A DNA stretch of 64,000 nt from NCBI GenBank assembly GCA_029251525.1, contig JAQXDE010000020.1, positions 59,725-123,724 on the forward strand. The letters run 5' to 3'. Position 1 is the stretch's first letter. The number at the start of each line of letters is the position of its first letter. Origin of the DNA: Saprospiraceae bacterium. Its GTDB lineage: Bacteria > Bacteroidota > Bacteroidia > Chitinophagales > Saprospiraceae. A program made the translations under genes and the position numbers. Shown piece by piece: positions 37,864-48,654 of the stretch. Under the pieces are notes generated by a model that made no database searches, was not told the origin of the DNA, and was given only the letters and a program-made list of their open reading frames with translations.

Positions 37864-38217
37864 CCGAGTACCGTTTTTCAATGTTTATTAAAAAAAGATC
37901 GAATTTACAATTTTTTACAATTTTATGCAGCTTTGAATTTAATAATGTCAGACTAACGTCTCGATTCTTATTATGGAAGGTTACTGTTGATGATGACATA
38001 TTTATATTTTATTTAAAAAAGTAAGGAGAGTGGCAATTAAAATTGATTGTTTACCAAGTATTTAGTTAATAGAGGGAGATATAGTTTTTAAATCTTTTTT
38101 CGAAATGAAAAAGCTATCTGAGCAATGCTGTAAATTTCCTCTTTTAATTTTGTTCATATCTGAGGCTAGTTGTTAACTTTTTAAGATGAGTAGAAATCCT
38201 TGAAGTAATAAAAATTA

Positions 38218-38305
38218 CTTGCCTTTATTTAAAAAAATGAAAACACGTATACATTTTTTTTCTTAATTTCTTACAGATTGATATTATTGAAAATATAAAG
38301 GCAAG
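38218..38305 (+). repeat. Perfect 11-bp inverted repeat upstream of cysE
   Basis: CTTGCCTTTAT at 38218-38228 and ATAAAGGCAAG at 38295-38305, 66 nt apart, about 100 nt before the cysE ATG. The spacing is long for a terminator and could be a two-site operator or an RNA structure. The rest of the gap 37864-38401 has nothing else recognisable. Confidence 0.45.
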
Positions 38306-38401
38306 ATTTTTCATTTTCAATGAAGCCTTTCCAAACATTCAGATTTTCTTTACGTTATTAATAACTAGTCATATAAAAGGTTGAAATATAAATAAGCTCT
38401 G

Positions 38402-39196
38402 ATGGAAAAAGCGACAATCATAGAAAAAATTACTCAACACAAAAACCAACCAAATCTTAAATTTCAATTGAAGGAAAAAACGGAAGCGTTTACCAAACGT
38501 CTTTTTTATACCCTTTTTGATATTGAAACACCGGTGGAAGAGAGTTTAGAAATTTTGGAAAAAGAGTTTTTAGTTTTGGTTGATCTAGCGTGTTGGATAA
38601 ATTGTGAATCTTTTTCAGCAGTTTGGAATAGATATATAGGAAAGTTTCCTAAAATTTTAAAGTTGCTTAATCTGGATGCTGAGGCAGTAATTAATTGCGA
38701 TCCTGCTACTCAATTGATAGAAGAAGTTTACATGGCTTATCCTGGTTTCTATGCAATTGCAATTTATCGGTTGGCTCATGAATTATTCCAAGAAGGTCTT
38801 CCCTTAGTTCCTCGATTGATGACTGAATATGCACATCATAAGACTGGAGTTGATCTTCATCCTGGAGCTCAAGTTGGAAAATCTTTTTTTATCGATCACG
38901 CAACAGGAGTTGTCATAGGTCAGACTACAATCATTAAGGATAATGTAAAAATTTATCAAGGTGTAACACTCGGAGGACTTTTTGTTGCTAAACACTTACA
39001 CGCTATTAAACGTCATCCGACTATTGAAAATAATGTTACGATTTATGCGAACGCTACAATTTTAGGAGGAGAAACGGTCATTGGTGAAAATACAGTCATT
39101 GGAGGAAATGCTTGGATTACCGATTCTATTCCAGCCAATTCAAAAGTCTATCATACTCCAAGTATAAAAATTAAAACCAACTCAAATGCCATATAG
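38402..39196 (+). CDS. cysE: Serine O-acetyltransferase
   Basis: The enzyme makes O-acetylserine from serine and acetyl-CoA, the first step of cysteine synthesis. The N-terminal half is helical; the C-terminal half is a left-handed beta-helix with hexapeptide repeats. HHKTGVDLHPGAQVGKSFFIDHATGVVIGQT (residues about 141-170) includes both catalytic His regions, and VKIYQGVTLGGL is the acetyl-CoA loop. Its stop overlaps the start of cysM by 11 nt, which shows translational coupling. The long N-terminal part resembles the EpsC/SerA-type form seen in Bacteroidota. Confidence 0.95.
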   Translation: MEKATIIEKITQHKNQPNLKFQLKEKTEAFTKRLFYTLFDIETPVEESLEILEKEFLVLVDLACWINCESFSAVWNRYIGKFPKILKLLNLDAEAVINCDPATQLIEEVYMAYPGFYAIAIYRLAHELFQEGLPLVPRLMTEYAHHKTGVDLHPGAQVGKSFFIDHATGVVIGQTTIIKDNVKIYQGVTLGGLFVAKHLHAIKRHPTIENNVTIYANATILGGETVIGENTVIGGNAWITDSIPANSKVYHTPSIKIKTNSNAI

Positions 39197-40070
39197 TATA
39201 ATAGATTTAATAGGGAATACACCGCTGGTTGAATCTATGGTGTTGAATCAAAATCCCAATGTCAAATTATTTTTTAAGCTCGAAGGCCATAATCCAGGAG
39301 GAAGTGTCAAAGATCGAGCTGCGCTAAATATGATCAAAAGCGGTTTGGAAAGAGGTGATATTAATAGAGATTCCAAACTCATCGAAGCAACGAGTGGGAA
39401 TACTGGAATTGCATTGGCATTAATTGCCGGAATTTATGGTTTGGATATCGAACTTGTGATGTCTGAAAATGCGACAAAAGAACGTGTACAAACGATGAGA
39501 GCATACGGAGCAAAAGTTACGCTGACTTCAGGAGATCGTGGTATCGAGGGGGCAAGAGATTATGCCCAATCGAAAGTGACTAATGAGGGGTTTGTCATGC
39601 TCAATCAATTTGCTAATAACGATAATTGGAAAGCTCATTATAAATCAACTGGTCCCGAAATTTGGGAAGATACCAAAGGTGAAATAACTCATTTCGTCTC
39701 TGCAATGGGAACTACTGGAACAATAATGGGAACTTCAACTTTTCTTAAAGAACAAAATCCGAATATACATATTGTCGGAGCACAACCTACTGATGGTTCT
39801 AGAATTCCAGGTATTCGAAAATGGCCACAGGAATATTTACCTGAAATATTTAATCCTCAGAAAGTAGATCGTGTGATGGAAGTTAGTCAAGAGGAGGCTG
39901 CAAATACGGCTCAACGTTTGGCAAAGGAAGAAGGTATTTTCGCAGGAATGAGTAGTGGAGGAGCGACGGCTGTTGCTTTACGATTGGCGAATACATTAGA
40001 TAAAGGAGTGATTGTTTCGATTGTTTGTGATCGGGGAGATAGGTATTTGTCGTCGGATCTTTTTGGGTGA
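39186..40070 (+). CDS. cysM: Cysteine synthase (CysM-type)
   Basis: The fold-type II PLP enzyme combines O-acetylserine with sulfide (or thiosulfate) to make cysteine. Motifs: LEGHNPGGSVKDRAALNMI with the PLP Lys (near residue 43), EATSGNTGIALA (near 69), and SAMGTTGTIMGT for the phosphate (near 177). The short 294-aa length and the motif HNPGGSVKDR fit CysM better than CysK. It overlaps cysE by 11 nt in the same operon. No terminator was found after the gene. Confidence 0.95.
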   Translation: MPYSIIDLIGNTPLVESMVLNQNPNVKLFFKLEGHNPGGSVKDRAALNMIKSGLERGDINRDSKLIEATSGNTGIALALIAGIYGLDIELVMSENATKERVQTMRAYGAKVTLTSGDRGIEGARDYAQSKVTNEGFVMLNQFANNDNWKAHYKSTGPEIWEDTKGEITHFVSAMGTTGTIMGTSTFLKEQNPNIHIVGAQPTDGSRIPGIRKWPQEYLPEIFNPQKVDRVMEVSQEEAANTAQRLAKEEGIFAGMSSGGATAVALRLANTLDKGVIVSIVCDRGDRYLSSDLFG

Positions 40071-40454
40071 ATTTTCGAAAAAAATATTATAATAAAAACT
40101 CTTTTGTTCAATAACATTTTTTTGGGAATGGAAATTAGAAAATTAGTTATTCTAACGTATCTGCTCTAAAGGTATTATTGTGGTCCTTTTTTATGATTTC
40201 TATTATACTAAAAGGGATATATTTTTGATGGTTGGAAGGATTGTTATTACTCGTAGTTTGTGAAAATTTAAATGTTCAGTTTTATTTTCTTAATTTTCTG
40301 ATGATTTTAAAAGGTCAATACTCTTGTTTGTAATTCAGAATTTGTGAGTTTATCTTGATTGATATTATAATATTTAACAATGTTTTTTGAAAGCTTGAGA
40401 TATGGTAATTGTATATTATTTTACGCAACTACTCATACTTCTCTAGTTATAATT
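40071..40454. other. Gap without recognisable gene
   Basis: Between convergent cysM and the propeller gene. AT-rich; no protein-like frame and no clear stem-loop terminator was found. Confidence 0.5.
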
Positions 40455-41516
40455 TTACCAAGTCATTTTACCAATTTTATTGTTCCCAGCTAACCAAGCA
40501 TTACGACCAGTATTACAAATTCCTATGGTGTAAAAAGAGCTATCACATAAAGTAATCCAGTGATCTCCTCCATCAGCGGAATAGGAAATGCCTGGAATCC
40601 CTGCTGTAAAAATAGCTTGACCTTTGCTATGAGGAACATATTGTACAGAAGATTGATAACCTGGTTGTTGTCCATCTGCGATTAAATTCCACGTTTTGCC
40701 ACCATCATTTGTTGAGGCTTTATTTTGAGTATTTTGGTCTTGATTTTCCCAGTCGCCACCAAAGATAATGCCTCTTTTTTCATCATAAAAATGAGTCGTA
40801 AAGATACCTGTCATTTTTCCTCCTTGGATGATTGGGGTATCAAAAACTTCCCAAGTTTCCCCTCGGTCAGGACTATGGAAAACTCTTGCTTTACCACCAC
40901 CACTTACTATCCAAGCATTATTCTCAGCTAAGGCAATATTGGAATTAGAAGCAGCAAAAGCAGCTTCTTTTTCGGCAGAAGGTGGGAGTTGGGTACAAGG
41001 AATTTTAGTCCAATTATTTCCTCCGTCTTCCGTTAAAATAATCGACAAGCATCCATCAGTTGGATCGCCCATTGCAATCCCATTGAGATCATCCCAGAAA
41101 GCAATGGCATCATAAAAGGCATCAGAATGATTTTCTTCATAAACTACAGACCAAGAATTCCCATGGTCTGTAGTTTTAAATAATAGAGCAGGGGAGCCAA
41201 TGGCAAAAAGAAAAACAGCATTTGTTGTTTTGACAATTCCTCTAAATTCTAAATTTGGATTTTTTGAGTTTTGAATAGAATCAATTACCCAAGTTGTTCC
41301 ACCATCTTCGGTATAACCATATTGTCCTTTTGAACCTCCAAACCACATGGTATTGGTATCAATAGCTTCGATGGCTCGGATACTACAATTCATAGGGAAG
41401 GTTTTGATTTGCACTTGTTCTTTCATTGCTTGAGTAGTAAGGATGGATGTTTTTTTAGCCGTCTCACAACTGAGAAAAAAAAGAACAGAGCTTAGGAAGA
41501 GATAAAAAATTTTCAT
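40455..41516 (-). CDS. Lipoprotein with YCF48/BNR-type beta-propeller
   Basis: The leader MKIFYLFLSSVLFFLSCETAKK ends in a lipobox (FLSC), so the mature protein is lipid-anchored. The remaining 330 residues carry repeated propeller motifs of Asp-box type: YTEDGGTTWV, KTTDHGNSWSV, LTEDGGNNWTK, HSPDRGETWEV, STNDGGKTWNL, SADGGDHWIT. Such propellers occur in YCF48-like assembly factors and sialidase-like proteins; catalytic residues of sialidases are not apparent. I place the start at the ATG at 41516, directly at the lipoprotein signal. Role unknown. Confidence 0.88.
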   Translation of the reverse strand: MKIFYLFLSSVLFFLSCETAKKTSILTTQAMKEQVQIKTFPMNCSIRAIEAIDTNTMWFGGSKGQYGYTEDGGTTWVIDSIQNSKNPNLEFRGIVKTTNAVFLFAIGSPALLFKTTDHGNSWSVVYEENHSDAFYDAIAFWDDLNGIAMGDPTDGCLSIILTEDGGNNWTKIPCTQLPPSAEKEAAFAASNSNIALAENNAWIVSGGGKARVFHSPDRGETWEVFDTPIIQGGKMTGIFTTHFYDEKRGIIFGGDWENQDQNTQNKASTNDGGKTWNLIADGQQPGYQSSVQYVPHSKGQAIFTAGIPGISYSADGGDHWITLCDSSFYTIGICNTGRNAWLAGNNKIGKMTW

Positions 41517-41616
41517 AGTTTTTTTTGTGAAAACTAAGATAGCAATCATAAGATATTAGATGCATCAATTTGATAAAATTTTAAATATGCTTTAAAGAAA
41601 ATAATCTATAGCTTAA

Positions 41617-41645
41617 TTTGATTTACATGGAATTAATTACATTTG
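41617..41645 (+). promoter_or_regulatory. Bacteroidota-type promoter (TTTG - 17 nt - TACATTTG)
   Basis: Both boxes match: -33 TTTG at 41617-41620 and -7 TACATTTG at 41638-41645, separated by 17 nt. The predicted start of transcription is near 41652, giving a leader of about 30 nt before the ATG at 41682. This is the best promoter in the window. Confidence 0.65.
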
Positions 41646-41681
41646 TCAGAACTTTATTCAAAAATTATATAAAAATTTAGA

Positions 41682-44612
41682 ATGAAAAATCTGTTCTCTC
41701 TCCTTTTTGTATGTTTTTATATTTCCATAAGTTTTGCTCAGTCTTTAACTTCGATTGAGTTGCTAGATAAAAGTATTCAGTATCATGATCCTAATAATCG
41801 TTGGAAAAATTTTAAGGCTACATTACATTTTGAGCAACGACATCCTATGAAAACTGAGCAACGTTTTCGAACAACTATTTTTGACCGTTCTAGAAATTAT
41901 TTTAAGTTTATACAGACGACAGATGATGAAATTCTTATAAGAGAAGCAGATGGTGAAAACTGTAATAATTTATACAACGGTAGTACTAAGATTCCAGAGG
42001 AAGTAAATAAAAAGCATCGCTTTACTTGCGAGCGTGCAAAAATGTATCGGGATTATTATGAGTATCTCTATGGTTTGCCCATGAAGTTAAAAGATCAAGG
42101 AACTATTATCGATCCTTTGGTGAAAGATGAAATATTCAATGGCCGCTCCGTTTATTCTATTCGAGTAACCTATGAAAAAAATGTTGGTGAAGACATCTGG
42201 TATTTCTATTTCGATAAAAAATCTTACGCCTTGATTGGCTATCGCTTTTTTCACGATGAATCAAAGAAGGATGGAGAATACATTTCTTTATATGGTGAAG
42301 AAATTGTCCAGGGCATCAAAATTCCTAAAAACCGTTTTTGGTTTTATAATAAAGATGACAAATTTTTGGTAGCAGATCTTTTGTTGCCAGAAGCTGGAAA
42401 TGCAGTTGATGAAGATTTAATGAAGGAAGATTATGACCGAGCTATCAGTTTTGGATTTAATAATCTGATGAATAAAGAAATTTTCAATTTAAATATTCGT
42501 ACTAATTGGTTTTCTGATAGCACAGGATTTTGGTTTGAACAGCATAGTCCAGAAGGAAAAAAATATCAGCAGTTTTTAACCAAAGATTTAGAAATCACAG
42601 CATTATTCGACCACCAAAAAGTGACAGAATTACTTAATAAATTGGGTAAGGATAGTTTAAAGGCTAATAGTTTATCGTTGCAATATTTGGAGTATCTCAA
42701 TAATGATACCTTGAAGTTTGTGTATAAAAATAAACATTATCACCTAAGTCGCAACGACTACATATTGCAGGAAATAGAGGCACCCAAGACAAGTAATCCA
42801 ATGGAATCCACTTCGCCTGATGGCAAATGGAAAGCTTTCACAAAGGATTATAATTTATATATAAAGTCGACCGAGACTGAGCAAGAGTATCAATTAAGTA
42901 ATAATGGAAAAAAGCACTTTGAATATGCTAGTTATGTAGGTTGGGCGGATATCATGGAAGGAGAAAATGGAGATCGACCAGAGAAATTTTATATCAATTG
43001 GTCTCCCGATTCTAGATATCTACAAGCTAACATTTGTGATTTGCGTTATGCTGATAAAATGTATTTGTTGGATTGGAGTGTGGATACTTTATTTCGTCCA
43101 CGGTTATTATCTTACTATCGAGGATCTCCAGGTGATACAACGATGATTCATTACATTCCTGTTTTTTATGATATAAGTAGTAAGCAAGAGATCACCAATA
43201 CTTTGCCTCGCAATACTCACATTAATAGCATCAATTTTACTTGGTCTGATGAGTCTGGAAAAATTTATGCTCAGTATTCAGATCGAGGTTATCAGAAAGA
43301 ACGCATAGAATTATTGGATCTAAAAAATAAGACTTCTAAAATTTTATTGACAGAAACTAGCGAAACAAATATCGATTATTTTCCTGTTCGATATTTAGAA
43401 AAGAAAAACTTGTTTTTATTTATTTCGGAGCGAAGTGGTTGGAGACAACTATATAGTTACCACCTGAAAGATCAAAAAATAAATCGAATAACTCAAGGCG
43501 ATTTTTATATTAATAGTATCAATCGTATTGATGAAGAAAAGGGACGAATTTATTTTATGGGATCGGGGAAAGAGGCTGAGAATAATCCTTATCATCAGCA
43601 ATTATATCGTATTGATATAGGTGGTCAAAATTTTACTTTGTTGACTCCAGAAAACGCACATCATCAAGTCAGTGTTTCTAGTGATGGAAAATATTTTGTT
43701 GATAATTTTTCTACGGTGACTTCACCAACCACGACTGTTTTAAGAAGTACAAAGAATGGGGATATTTTAAAGAAAATAGCAAATGCAGATGTAAGTCGTT
43801 TATATAAAAAAGGTTATATGCTTCCTCAGCCCTTTGAGGCCATAGGTAGAGATGGTGAAACAAAAATTTATGGTGCACTTTGGAAACCGAGTAATTTTGA
43901 TCCATCCAAAAAGTACCCCATAATTGATCATAGTTACACCGGGCCACACACTCAAGTATATCCTAAATCTTTTGTTGAAGGAATATTTAATCAAGCATTA
44001 GCAGAATTGGGTTTTATAATAATAGAGGTGGATGGAATGGGTAGCTCAGGAAGATCAAAATATTTCCATAATCATTCCTACAAAAATATGGGGATGAATT
44101 TGAAATGCCATGTGTTGGCCATCCAACAATTAGGAAAACGGTTTAGCTGGTTAGATACAGATCGAGTAGGAATATTTGGCCATTCAGCTGGAGGTTATGA
44201 TGCGGGACATGCTGTTTTGCAATTTCCTGATTTTTATAAAGTAGCTGTTGCTAGTTCAGCAGATCATGACTTTCGAATGGAGAAAGCATGGTGGCCTGAA
44301 ATGTACATGGGCTGGCCGGTAGACTCAACTTATCATCATGTGTCTAACATTACAATGGCAGGTAACTTAAAAGGAAAATTATTACTTGTGCATGGAGGAT
44401 TAGATGATAATGTCAATCCATCTGCTACATTTAAATTAGCAGAGGCGCTAGTGAATGCAGATAAAGAATTTGATTTATTGATTTTACCAAGTCAAAGACA
44501 TGGGTATAAAGATCAACAGCATTGGAGATATTTTACTAAAAAGCGTTGGAACTATTTTGTTGAGTACTTATTAGGTAAAACACCTATTTGGGATATAGAT
44601 TGGTTGGACTAG
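41682..44612 (+). CDS. Secreted S9 family prolyl oligopeptidase (DPP IV-like)
   Basis: The signal peptide ends near FAQS. Residues about 30-270 form an N-terminal domain with a likely sensor-like extension, followed by a DPP IV-type propeller (about 370-690; STSPDGKWKAFTKD, INWSPDSRYLQ) and the alpha/beta-hydrolase domain. The catalytic Ser lies in GIFGHSAGGYDAGH (near residue 833), the Asp in VHGGLDDNVNP (near 906) and the His in PSQRHGYKDQ (near 943). DPP IV-type enzymes cut dipeptides after Pro or Ala. The length of 976 aa exceeds usual DPP IV (about 720-770), due to the extra N-terminal domain. Confidence 0.93.
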   Translation: MKNLFSLLFVCFYISISFAQSLTSIELLDKSIQYHDPNNRWKNFKATLHFEQRHPMKTEQRFRTTIFDRSRNYFKFIQTTDDEILIREADGENCNNLYNGSTKIPEEVNKKHRFTCERAKMYRDYYEYLYGLPMKLKDQGTIIDPLVKDEIFNGRSVYSIRVTYEKNVGEDIWYFYFDKKSYALIGYRFFHDESKKDGEYISLYGEEIVQGIKIPKNRFWFYNKDDKFLVADLLLPEAGNAVDEDLMKEDYDRAISFGFNNLMNKEIFNLNIRTNWFSDSTGFWFEQHSPEGKKYQQFLTKDLEITALFDHQKVTELLNKLGKDSLKANSLSLQYLEYLNNDTLKFVYKNKHYHLSRNDYILQEIEAPKTSNPMESTSPDGKWKAFTKDYNLYIKSTETEQEYQLSNNGKKHFEYASYVGWADIMEGENGDRPEKFYINWSPDSRYLQANICDLRYADKMYLLDWSVDTLFRPRLLSYYRGSPGDTTMIHYIPVFYDISSKQEITNTLPRNTHINSINFTWSDESGKIYAQYSDRGYQKERIELLDLKNKTSKILLTETSETNIDYFPVRYLEKKNLFLFISERSGWRQLYSYHLKDQKINRITQGDFYINSINRIDEEKGRIYFMGSGKEAENNPYHQQLYRIDIGGQNFTLLTPENAHHQVSVSSDGKYFVDNFSTVTSPTTTVLRSTKNGDILKKIANADVSRLYKKGYMLPQPFEAIGRDGETKIYGALWKPSNFDPSKKYPIIDHSYTGPHTQVYPKSFVEGIFNQALAELGFIIIEVDGMGSSGRSKYFHNHSYKNMGMNLKCHVLAIQQLGKRFSWLDTDRVGIFGHSAGGYDAGHAVLQFPDFYKVAVASSADHDFRMEKAWWPEMYMGWPVDSTYHHVSNITMAGNLKGKLLLVHGGLDDNVNPSATFKLAEALVNADKEFDLLILPSQRHGYKDQQHWRYFTKKRWNYFVEYLLGKTPIWDIDWLD

Positions 44613-44619
44613 TTTTTAA

Positions 44620-44675
44620 AACTGTGGGACGAATGTTATCAAAAGGTGATGCAAATTTTTCCCACAGTTATTTTT
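44620..44675 (+). terminator. Terminator between convergent genes
   Basis: Perfect 10-bp stem AACTGTGGGA / TCCCACAGTT with a 30-nt loop, then a T-run. Confidence 0.7.
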
Positions 44676-44788
44676 TTATAATCAATCTTCTAGCGATTTT
44701 TCTTATAACTCTTCTGCCTCATAAATTGGTTCCAAGTATATTTGTGATTTTTTTATTGGCTTTAATGGCTCTTGAAAATATATTTACA

Positions 44789-46462
44789 CTATTCATTTGA
44801 TTTTACGATATCTCTGATTTCATTATCCATACCTGTCATTTCCCAATGCCCTAATGCAATCGGAATATTACCGATAGTATTTAGTTGGTCAAAAAAATAT
44901 TTTAATTGGAAAGGTTCTTTTTTTATTTCCTGCATCCTTGCAAATTCAGCCATGGTATTTTCGACGAGGTATTTTCCAGTTATGTAACTAGTACCGTATC
45001 CCGGTTGACGAAGATAAAGATGTTGTTCAAAAAGGAGAAGTTCTTTTTCGGTTTTCATCCAACCTCTTGGAGTATATTCTGAATGAATTCCTCCTGCTTC
45101 TTCCATAGTCATTTCATTGGCGTGTGCATAGAGTGATCCTAGTCCTCGTGCAGCACGTTGAGCAATCATGATATAAACTATTTCCTTGACTCTAGGATCA
45201 TCATCATATAAGCCTGCTTGCATAAACATTTCTTCTACGGCAGTTGCTACTCCTTCATTGCGAGAATCGAAAATATTATAAAGTAGTGGCGCACGACGAA
45301 TTTCGTTTTGATGTGGCTCATTGTCCATACGAGCTAATTCGAACCAATGATAAAAATGTGAATATAATGGGCGAGGGTCATAGTGCGCTGTGATCCAGAA
45401 AAAATTTCGAGTCTCTTCCTTAATAAATTTTCCAAGATGAGCTCGCAACGCTGGATCAAAATAATCCTTGACCGTAACGATATCATCATTCTCTAAAAAG
45501 TTAATCAGGCTTTTTGCAGATCTTTCAGCCAATTTATGATACGCTCTCGGAGAGTCGGCAGCAGATAATTTTGGTAGCTTTCTATTCCTATGTTCTTCTA
45601 ATTTAAGGGCAGACCATGCGCGAGCTAATTCCCTTTTGAGAATCATTACTTCATCTTCCCAGGTCAGAGGAACTAAATGAACATTTTTCAAATACCAAGT
45701 ATAATTTTTTTTACCAATGCCGGAGGAGCCAGTTTTGGTTTTAGCCTCCGCCTCCAACCATACAATAAATTCATCTGTAGAAGTAATAGCGGATTGGATG
45801 GTAGATGTCAACTCTGCATCCTCTTTCACACCAGCCTGGGCTTTGATATTTTTTAGATTAGCACTTTGTGATTGAATATCACGGATTCCTGCTATCCAAA
45901 GATCTTTTGCATTACCGGTAAGGTTGAGTTTTGCCTGTTTGTTTAAGGGAGGGATTACTTGAAGATCTTTTAGTAATCTTTCTTTTTCAGTTGGGCTTAG
46001 TGGAAAATCATATGTCCAAATTTCAGTTGTCCCATGATTTGTAGGGCCCTCGTGGGCAGGCACATCACTACGGTAAGTCCAAAGCGATTTATAGAATGCA
46101 GGATCGCGAACCCAAGGTTTTAGGATGTGATAGTTGAAGTCATATCCATTCATTTCGGCCCATGCAATATGCCAATCTACTTGTTGTTTAATTGGCCAGT
46201 TGGAAGCATCAATAGCATTTAATCTTGCTTGTAGTTTTTTAAATCCAGGCCATCTTTTTTTAAAAGTTTCAGCTGTATAATCTGGGGCACCATTTCGGAG
46301 TGGTGGAGTTTCAAACACTCGCCATTCTTTGAATAAGGTTACTAAATCTTCATAGTTAGATGAAATAGAAATAGTAGTAGGTTCTTCTGGTTTCTCTTGT
46401 TGGCAGCTTAGTATCAAAAAAGATAAAAAGAGAATCGAAATAAACTGAAATAAGGTTTTCAT
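44789..46462 (-). CDS. DUF885-like lipoprotein
   Basis: The leader ends in a lipobox (FLILSCQQ). The remaining 535 residues are mostly helical. Segments such as [20 protein letters not shown] (near 410) and [10 protein letters not shown] resemble DUF885 proteins, a helical family with metallopeptidase-like appearance; I cannot see a classical HExxH site, so it may be a divergent or inactive member. The protein should be anchored in the periplasm or on the outer membrane. Function unknown. Confidence 0.75.
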   Translation of the reverse strand: MKTLFQFISILFLSFLILSCQQEKPEEPTTISISSNYEDLVTLFKEWRVFETPPLRNGAPDYTAETFKKRWPGFKKLQARLNAIDASNWPIKQQVDWHIAWAEMNGYDFNYHILKPWVRDPAFYKSLWTYRSDVPAHEGPTNHGTTEIWTYDFPLSPTEKERLLKDLQVIPPLNKQAKLNLTGNAKDLWIAGIRDIQSQSANLKNIKAQAGVKEDAELTSTIQSAITSTDEFIVWLEAEAKTKTGSSGIGKKNYTWYLKNVHLVPLTWEDEVMILKRELARAWSALKLEEHRNRKLPKLSAADSPRAYHKLAERSAKSLINFLENDDIVTVKDYFDPALRAHLGKFIKEETRNFFWITAHYDPRPLYSHFYHWFELARMDNEPHQNEIRRAPLLYNIFDSRNEGVATAVEEMFMQAGLYDDDPRVKEIVYIMIAQRAARGLGSLYAHANEMTMEEAGGIHSEYTPRGWMKTEKELLLFEQHLYLRQPGYGTSYITGKYLVENTMAEFARMQEIKKEPFQLKYFFDQLNTIGNIPIALGHWEMTGMDNEIRDIVKSNE

Positions 46463-47127
46463 AAATATTGATTTTAAGTTTTGATTTATTAATACTTCAT
46501 CAGTTTGAATAATAAAATATCAGACAATATGGCGAAGAGTATAGCTGAGAGTTCTCTGATTGGTTCAGACATTTTTACATTTGGTTAATTTGAAATATCG
46601 ATTTAGTAAAGTACTAATTCTGATAATATACTCCAGATGTTTTTGTTGAAAATATCGAGGTTTTGTTTTCTGTATCGTCTTGACTTCTGTCTAGTATTAT
46701 ATAGTACAACATGTCTCAATTACTTTTTTCAAAAAACTAAATGACTGTTGGTTTTTTTGGGTTCTGATTGGTTTTTCGAAATTTGGAGCATTTTGCTAGA
46801 ATTTATTTTCAGTTGTAAATGTATTGTTGTAAGAGTAATAGCCTTTCGCATAATATGAGTGATATTTATAATTAAATGCTTAAACTATTAAAATTAATTT
46901 GCTTCTTTTCTTAATTTAAAATTGTTGGCGGTATACGAAATTTCATACCCTAATCTCAACCCATTCGAATATGAACTTCTAATTTTAAACTTTGTCCAAT
47001 AAAATGTCATATAAAAATTTATCGAATAATGTCTATCACTAATTGAAATCAAATAATAAAATTGTTTTGTTGCGTGTAAATATATTAGAGGTTAATAAGT
47101 TTAAAAAGATCTACTTTCTTATAAAAG
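46463..47127. other. Gap without recognisable gene
   Basis: 665 nt, AT-rich. A minus-strand frame without ATG ending at 46894 reads 60 codons of plausible but unplaced sequence (SYSNGLRLGYEISYT); too weak to call. No hairpin or promoter noted. Confidence 0.45.
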
Positions 47128-48654
47128 TTATTTTTCATTTGGCCATGTGACTTGTTTTTTTGTTGCTTGATGACTGGGCATTTGAGCATCTACTTTTTTC
47201 AGATAGGAAGTTAAATTCTCTGCAAGTTCCTCTACTTTCTTCATTTGAGTGGCAGCTAAATTTTCACTTTCTCCAATATCTTTTGCAATATTAAAGAGTT
47301 CAAAATTTTCATTTTTGTGATAATAAATTAATTTCCAATCACCTTTTCGGATAGCGCTAAATGCCCCGATTCCTGGGCCAGTTGGGCCCCACGAATTTGG
47401 ATAATGCCAAAAGAGCGGTCGGACTTGTTCGAGTTGGCTAGGAGTTTCTAGTTCGTCAACAAAACTCCGTCCATCAACTTCTTGAATAGTTTTGTAATCC
47501 TTAATTTTTGCCATATCCAAAATAGTTGGGAAAAAGTCTTCAATGATTAGGTAGTTTGAATTAATGGAATTAGGAGTTGTAACCGTTGGCCATTTGATAA
47601 TCATCGGTTCTCTAATTCCACCTTCATGAATGGAACCTTTGCCACTTGAAAGAGGTGAATTATGGGTATGTTTTTCACCACCTCTTGCAACTGCACTCAG
47701 GCCACCATTGTCCGACATAAATAAAATAATAGTGTTGTCGTCAATATTCTTTTGTTCTATATAGTCCATCAAGTCACCCAAACTTTTATCCATACTTTCG
47801 ACCATGGAGGCATATTTTGCTTCTGTCGAATCAAGCCCCATTTGATAGTATTTTTCTACAAATCGATCATCAGCCATAATTGGGGTATGTACTCCGTACA
47901 ATGACATATACAAAAAGAAAGGTTGATTTTTTTCAATAGGACGGTTGATTGCATCAATAGCTTCAAGCGTTAAAGCTTTTGTTAAAAAAATATCTTTCCC
48001 ATGATATTTTTCCAAACCAGGAACTGGCCAAGGACTATTTTTAAATTTTTCGATGTTACCATAATTCTCTTTTCCCAAATAACTTTTTGGTGCACCAGCT
48101 GCATGGCCAGCGATATTTATATCAAAACCAATATTGATTGGATGCTCTGCTGGAGTTCCGATTGCTCCAAGGTGTGCCTTGCCTACATGAACTGTATGAT
48201 AGCCTGCATTTTGTAAAAGACTAGGGAAGGTGGTTGCATGTATTGCATATTGGAGTGTCGAATCAGGTGTCAAACCGTTAATATTCCAATATGGAAATGT
48301 TAGGCTATTATGATTGACTTCCATCGGTTGAAGTCGATCTTTGTGTAGCGTCCAATTAGTCACTCGATGTCGAGCGGCATTCATTCCAGTCATCAAACTT
48401 ATTCGAGAAGGAGAGCAAACAGGAGTTGCATATGCTTGTGTAAACTTCATCCCTTTTGCTGCAAGTCGTTCCATGTTTGGAGTTTGAAATTGATTATTCC
48501 ATTTTGTTTTTTTATTCCAAAAAGGGACAGAGGTATCTTGCCAACCTAAATCATCGACAAAAAAAAGAATGATGTTTGGCGATGAGATTTCTTCTTCTTC
48601 ACAAGAGTGAAAAAGGAAGATTAAAATGAAAAGGAATAGAATCGATTTTTTCAT
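47128..48654 (-). CDS. Sulfatase (exported, lipoprotein-like)
   Basis: S1-type sulfatases hydrolyse sulfate esters. The formylglycine motif CSPSR (residues about 80-84, in TPVCSPSRISLMTGM) is intact; the metal site has FFVDDLGWQD (near residue 33) and LFMSDNGGLS (near 316), and the Lys/His motif VGKAHLG (near 163). The leader MKKSILFLFILIFLFHSCEE ends in a lipobox-like Cys. Such enzymes desulfate marine polysaccharides such as ulvan or carrageenan, but the substrate is not given by sequence. The active Cys needs an anaerobic or FGE-type maturase encoded elsewhere. No polysaccharide-utilisation partner adjoins. Confidence 0.93.
   Translation of the reverse strand: MKKSILFLFILIFLFHSCEEEEISSPNIILFFVDDLGWQDTSVPFWNKKTKWNNQFQTPNMERLAAKGMKFTQAYATPVCSPSRISLMTGMNAARHRVTNWTLHKDRLQPMEVNHNSLTFPYWNINGLTPDSTLQYAIHATTFPSLLQNAGYHTVHVGKAHLGAIGTPAEHPINIGFDINIAGHAAGAPKSYLGKENYGNIEKFKNSPWPVPGLEKYHGKDIFLTKALTLEAIDAINRPIEKNQPFFLYMSLYGVHTPIMADDRFVEKYYQMGLDSTEAKYASMVESMDKSLGDLMDYIEQKNIDDNTIILFMSDNGGLSAVARGGEKHTHNSPLSSGKGSIHEGGIREPMIIKWPTVTTPNSINSNYLIIEDFFPTILDMAKIKDYKTIQEVDGRSFVDELETPSQLEQVRPLFWHYPNSWGPTGPGIGAFSAIRKGDWKLIYYHKNENFELFNIAKDIGESENLAATQMKKVEELAENLTSYLKKVDAQMPSHQATKKQVTWPNEK

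Noticed and set aside
46894..47090. Minus-strand open stretch of about 60 codons
   Set aside because: No start codon and no domain; could be chance in AT-rich DNA.
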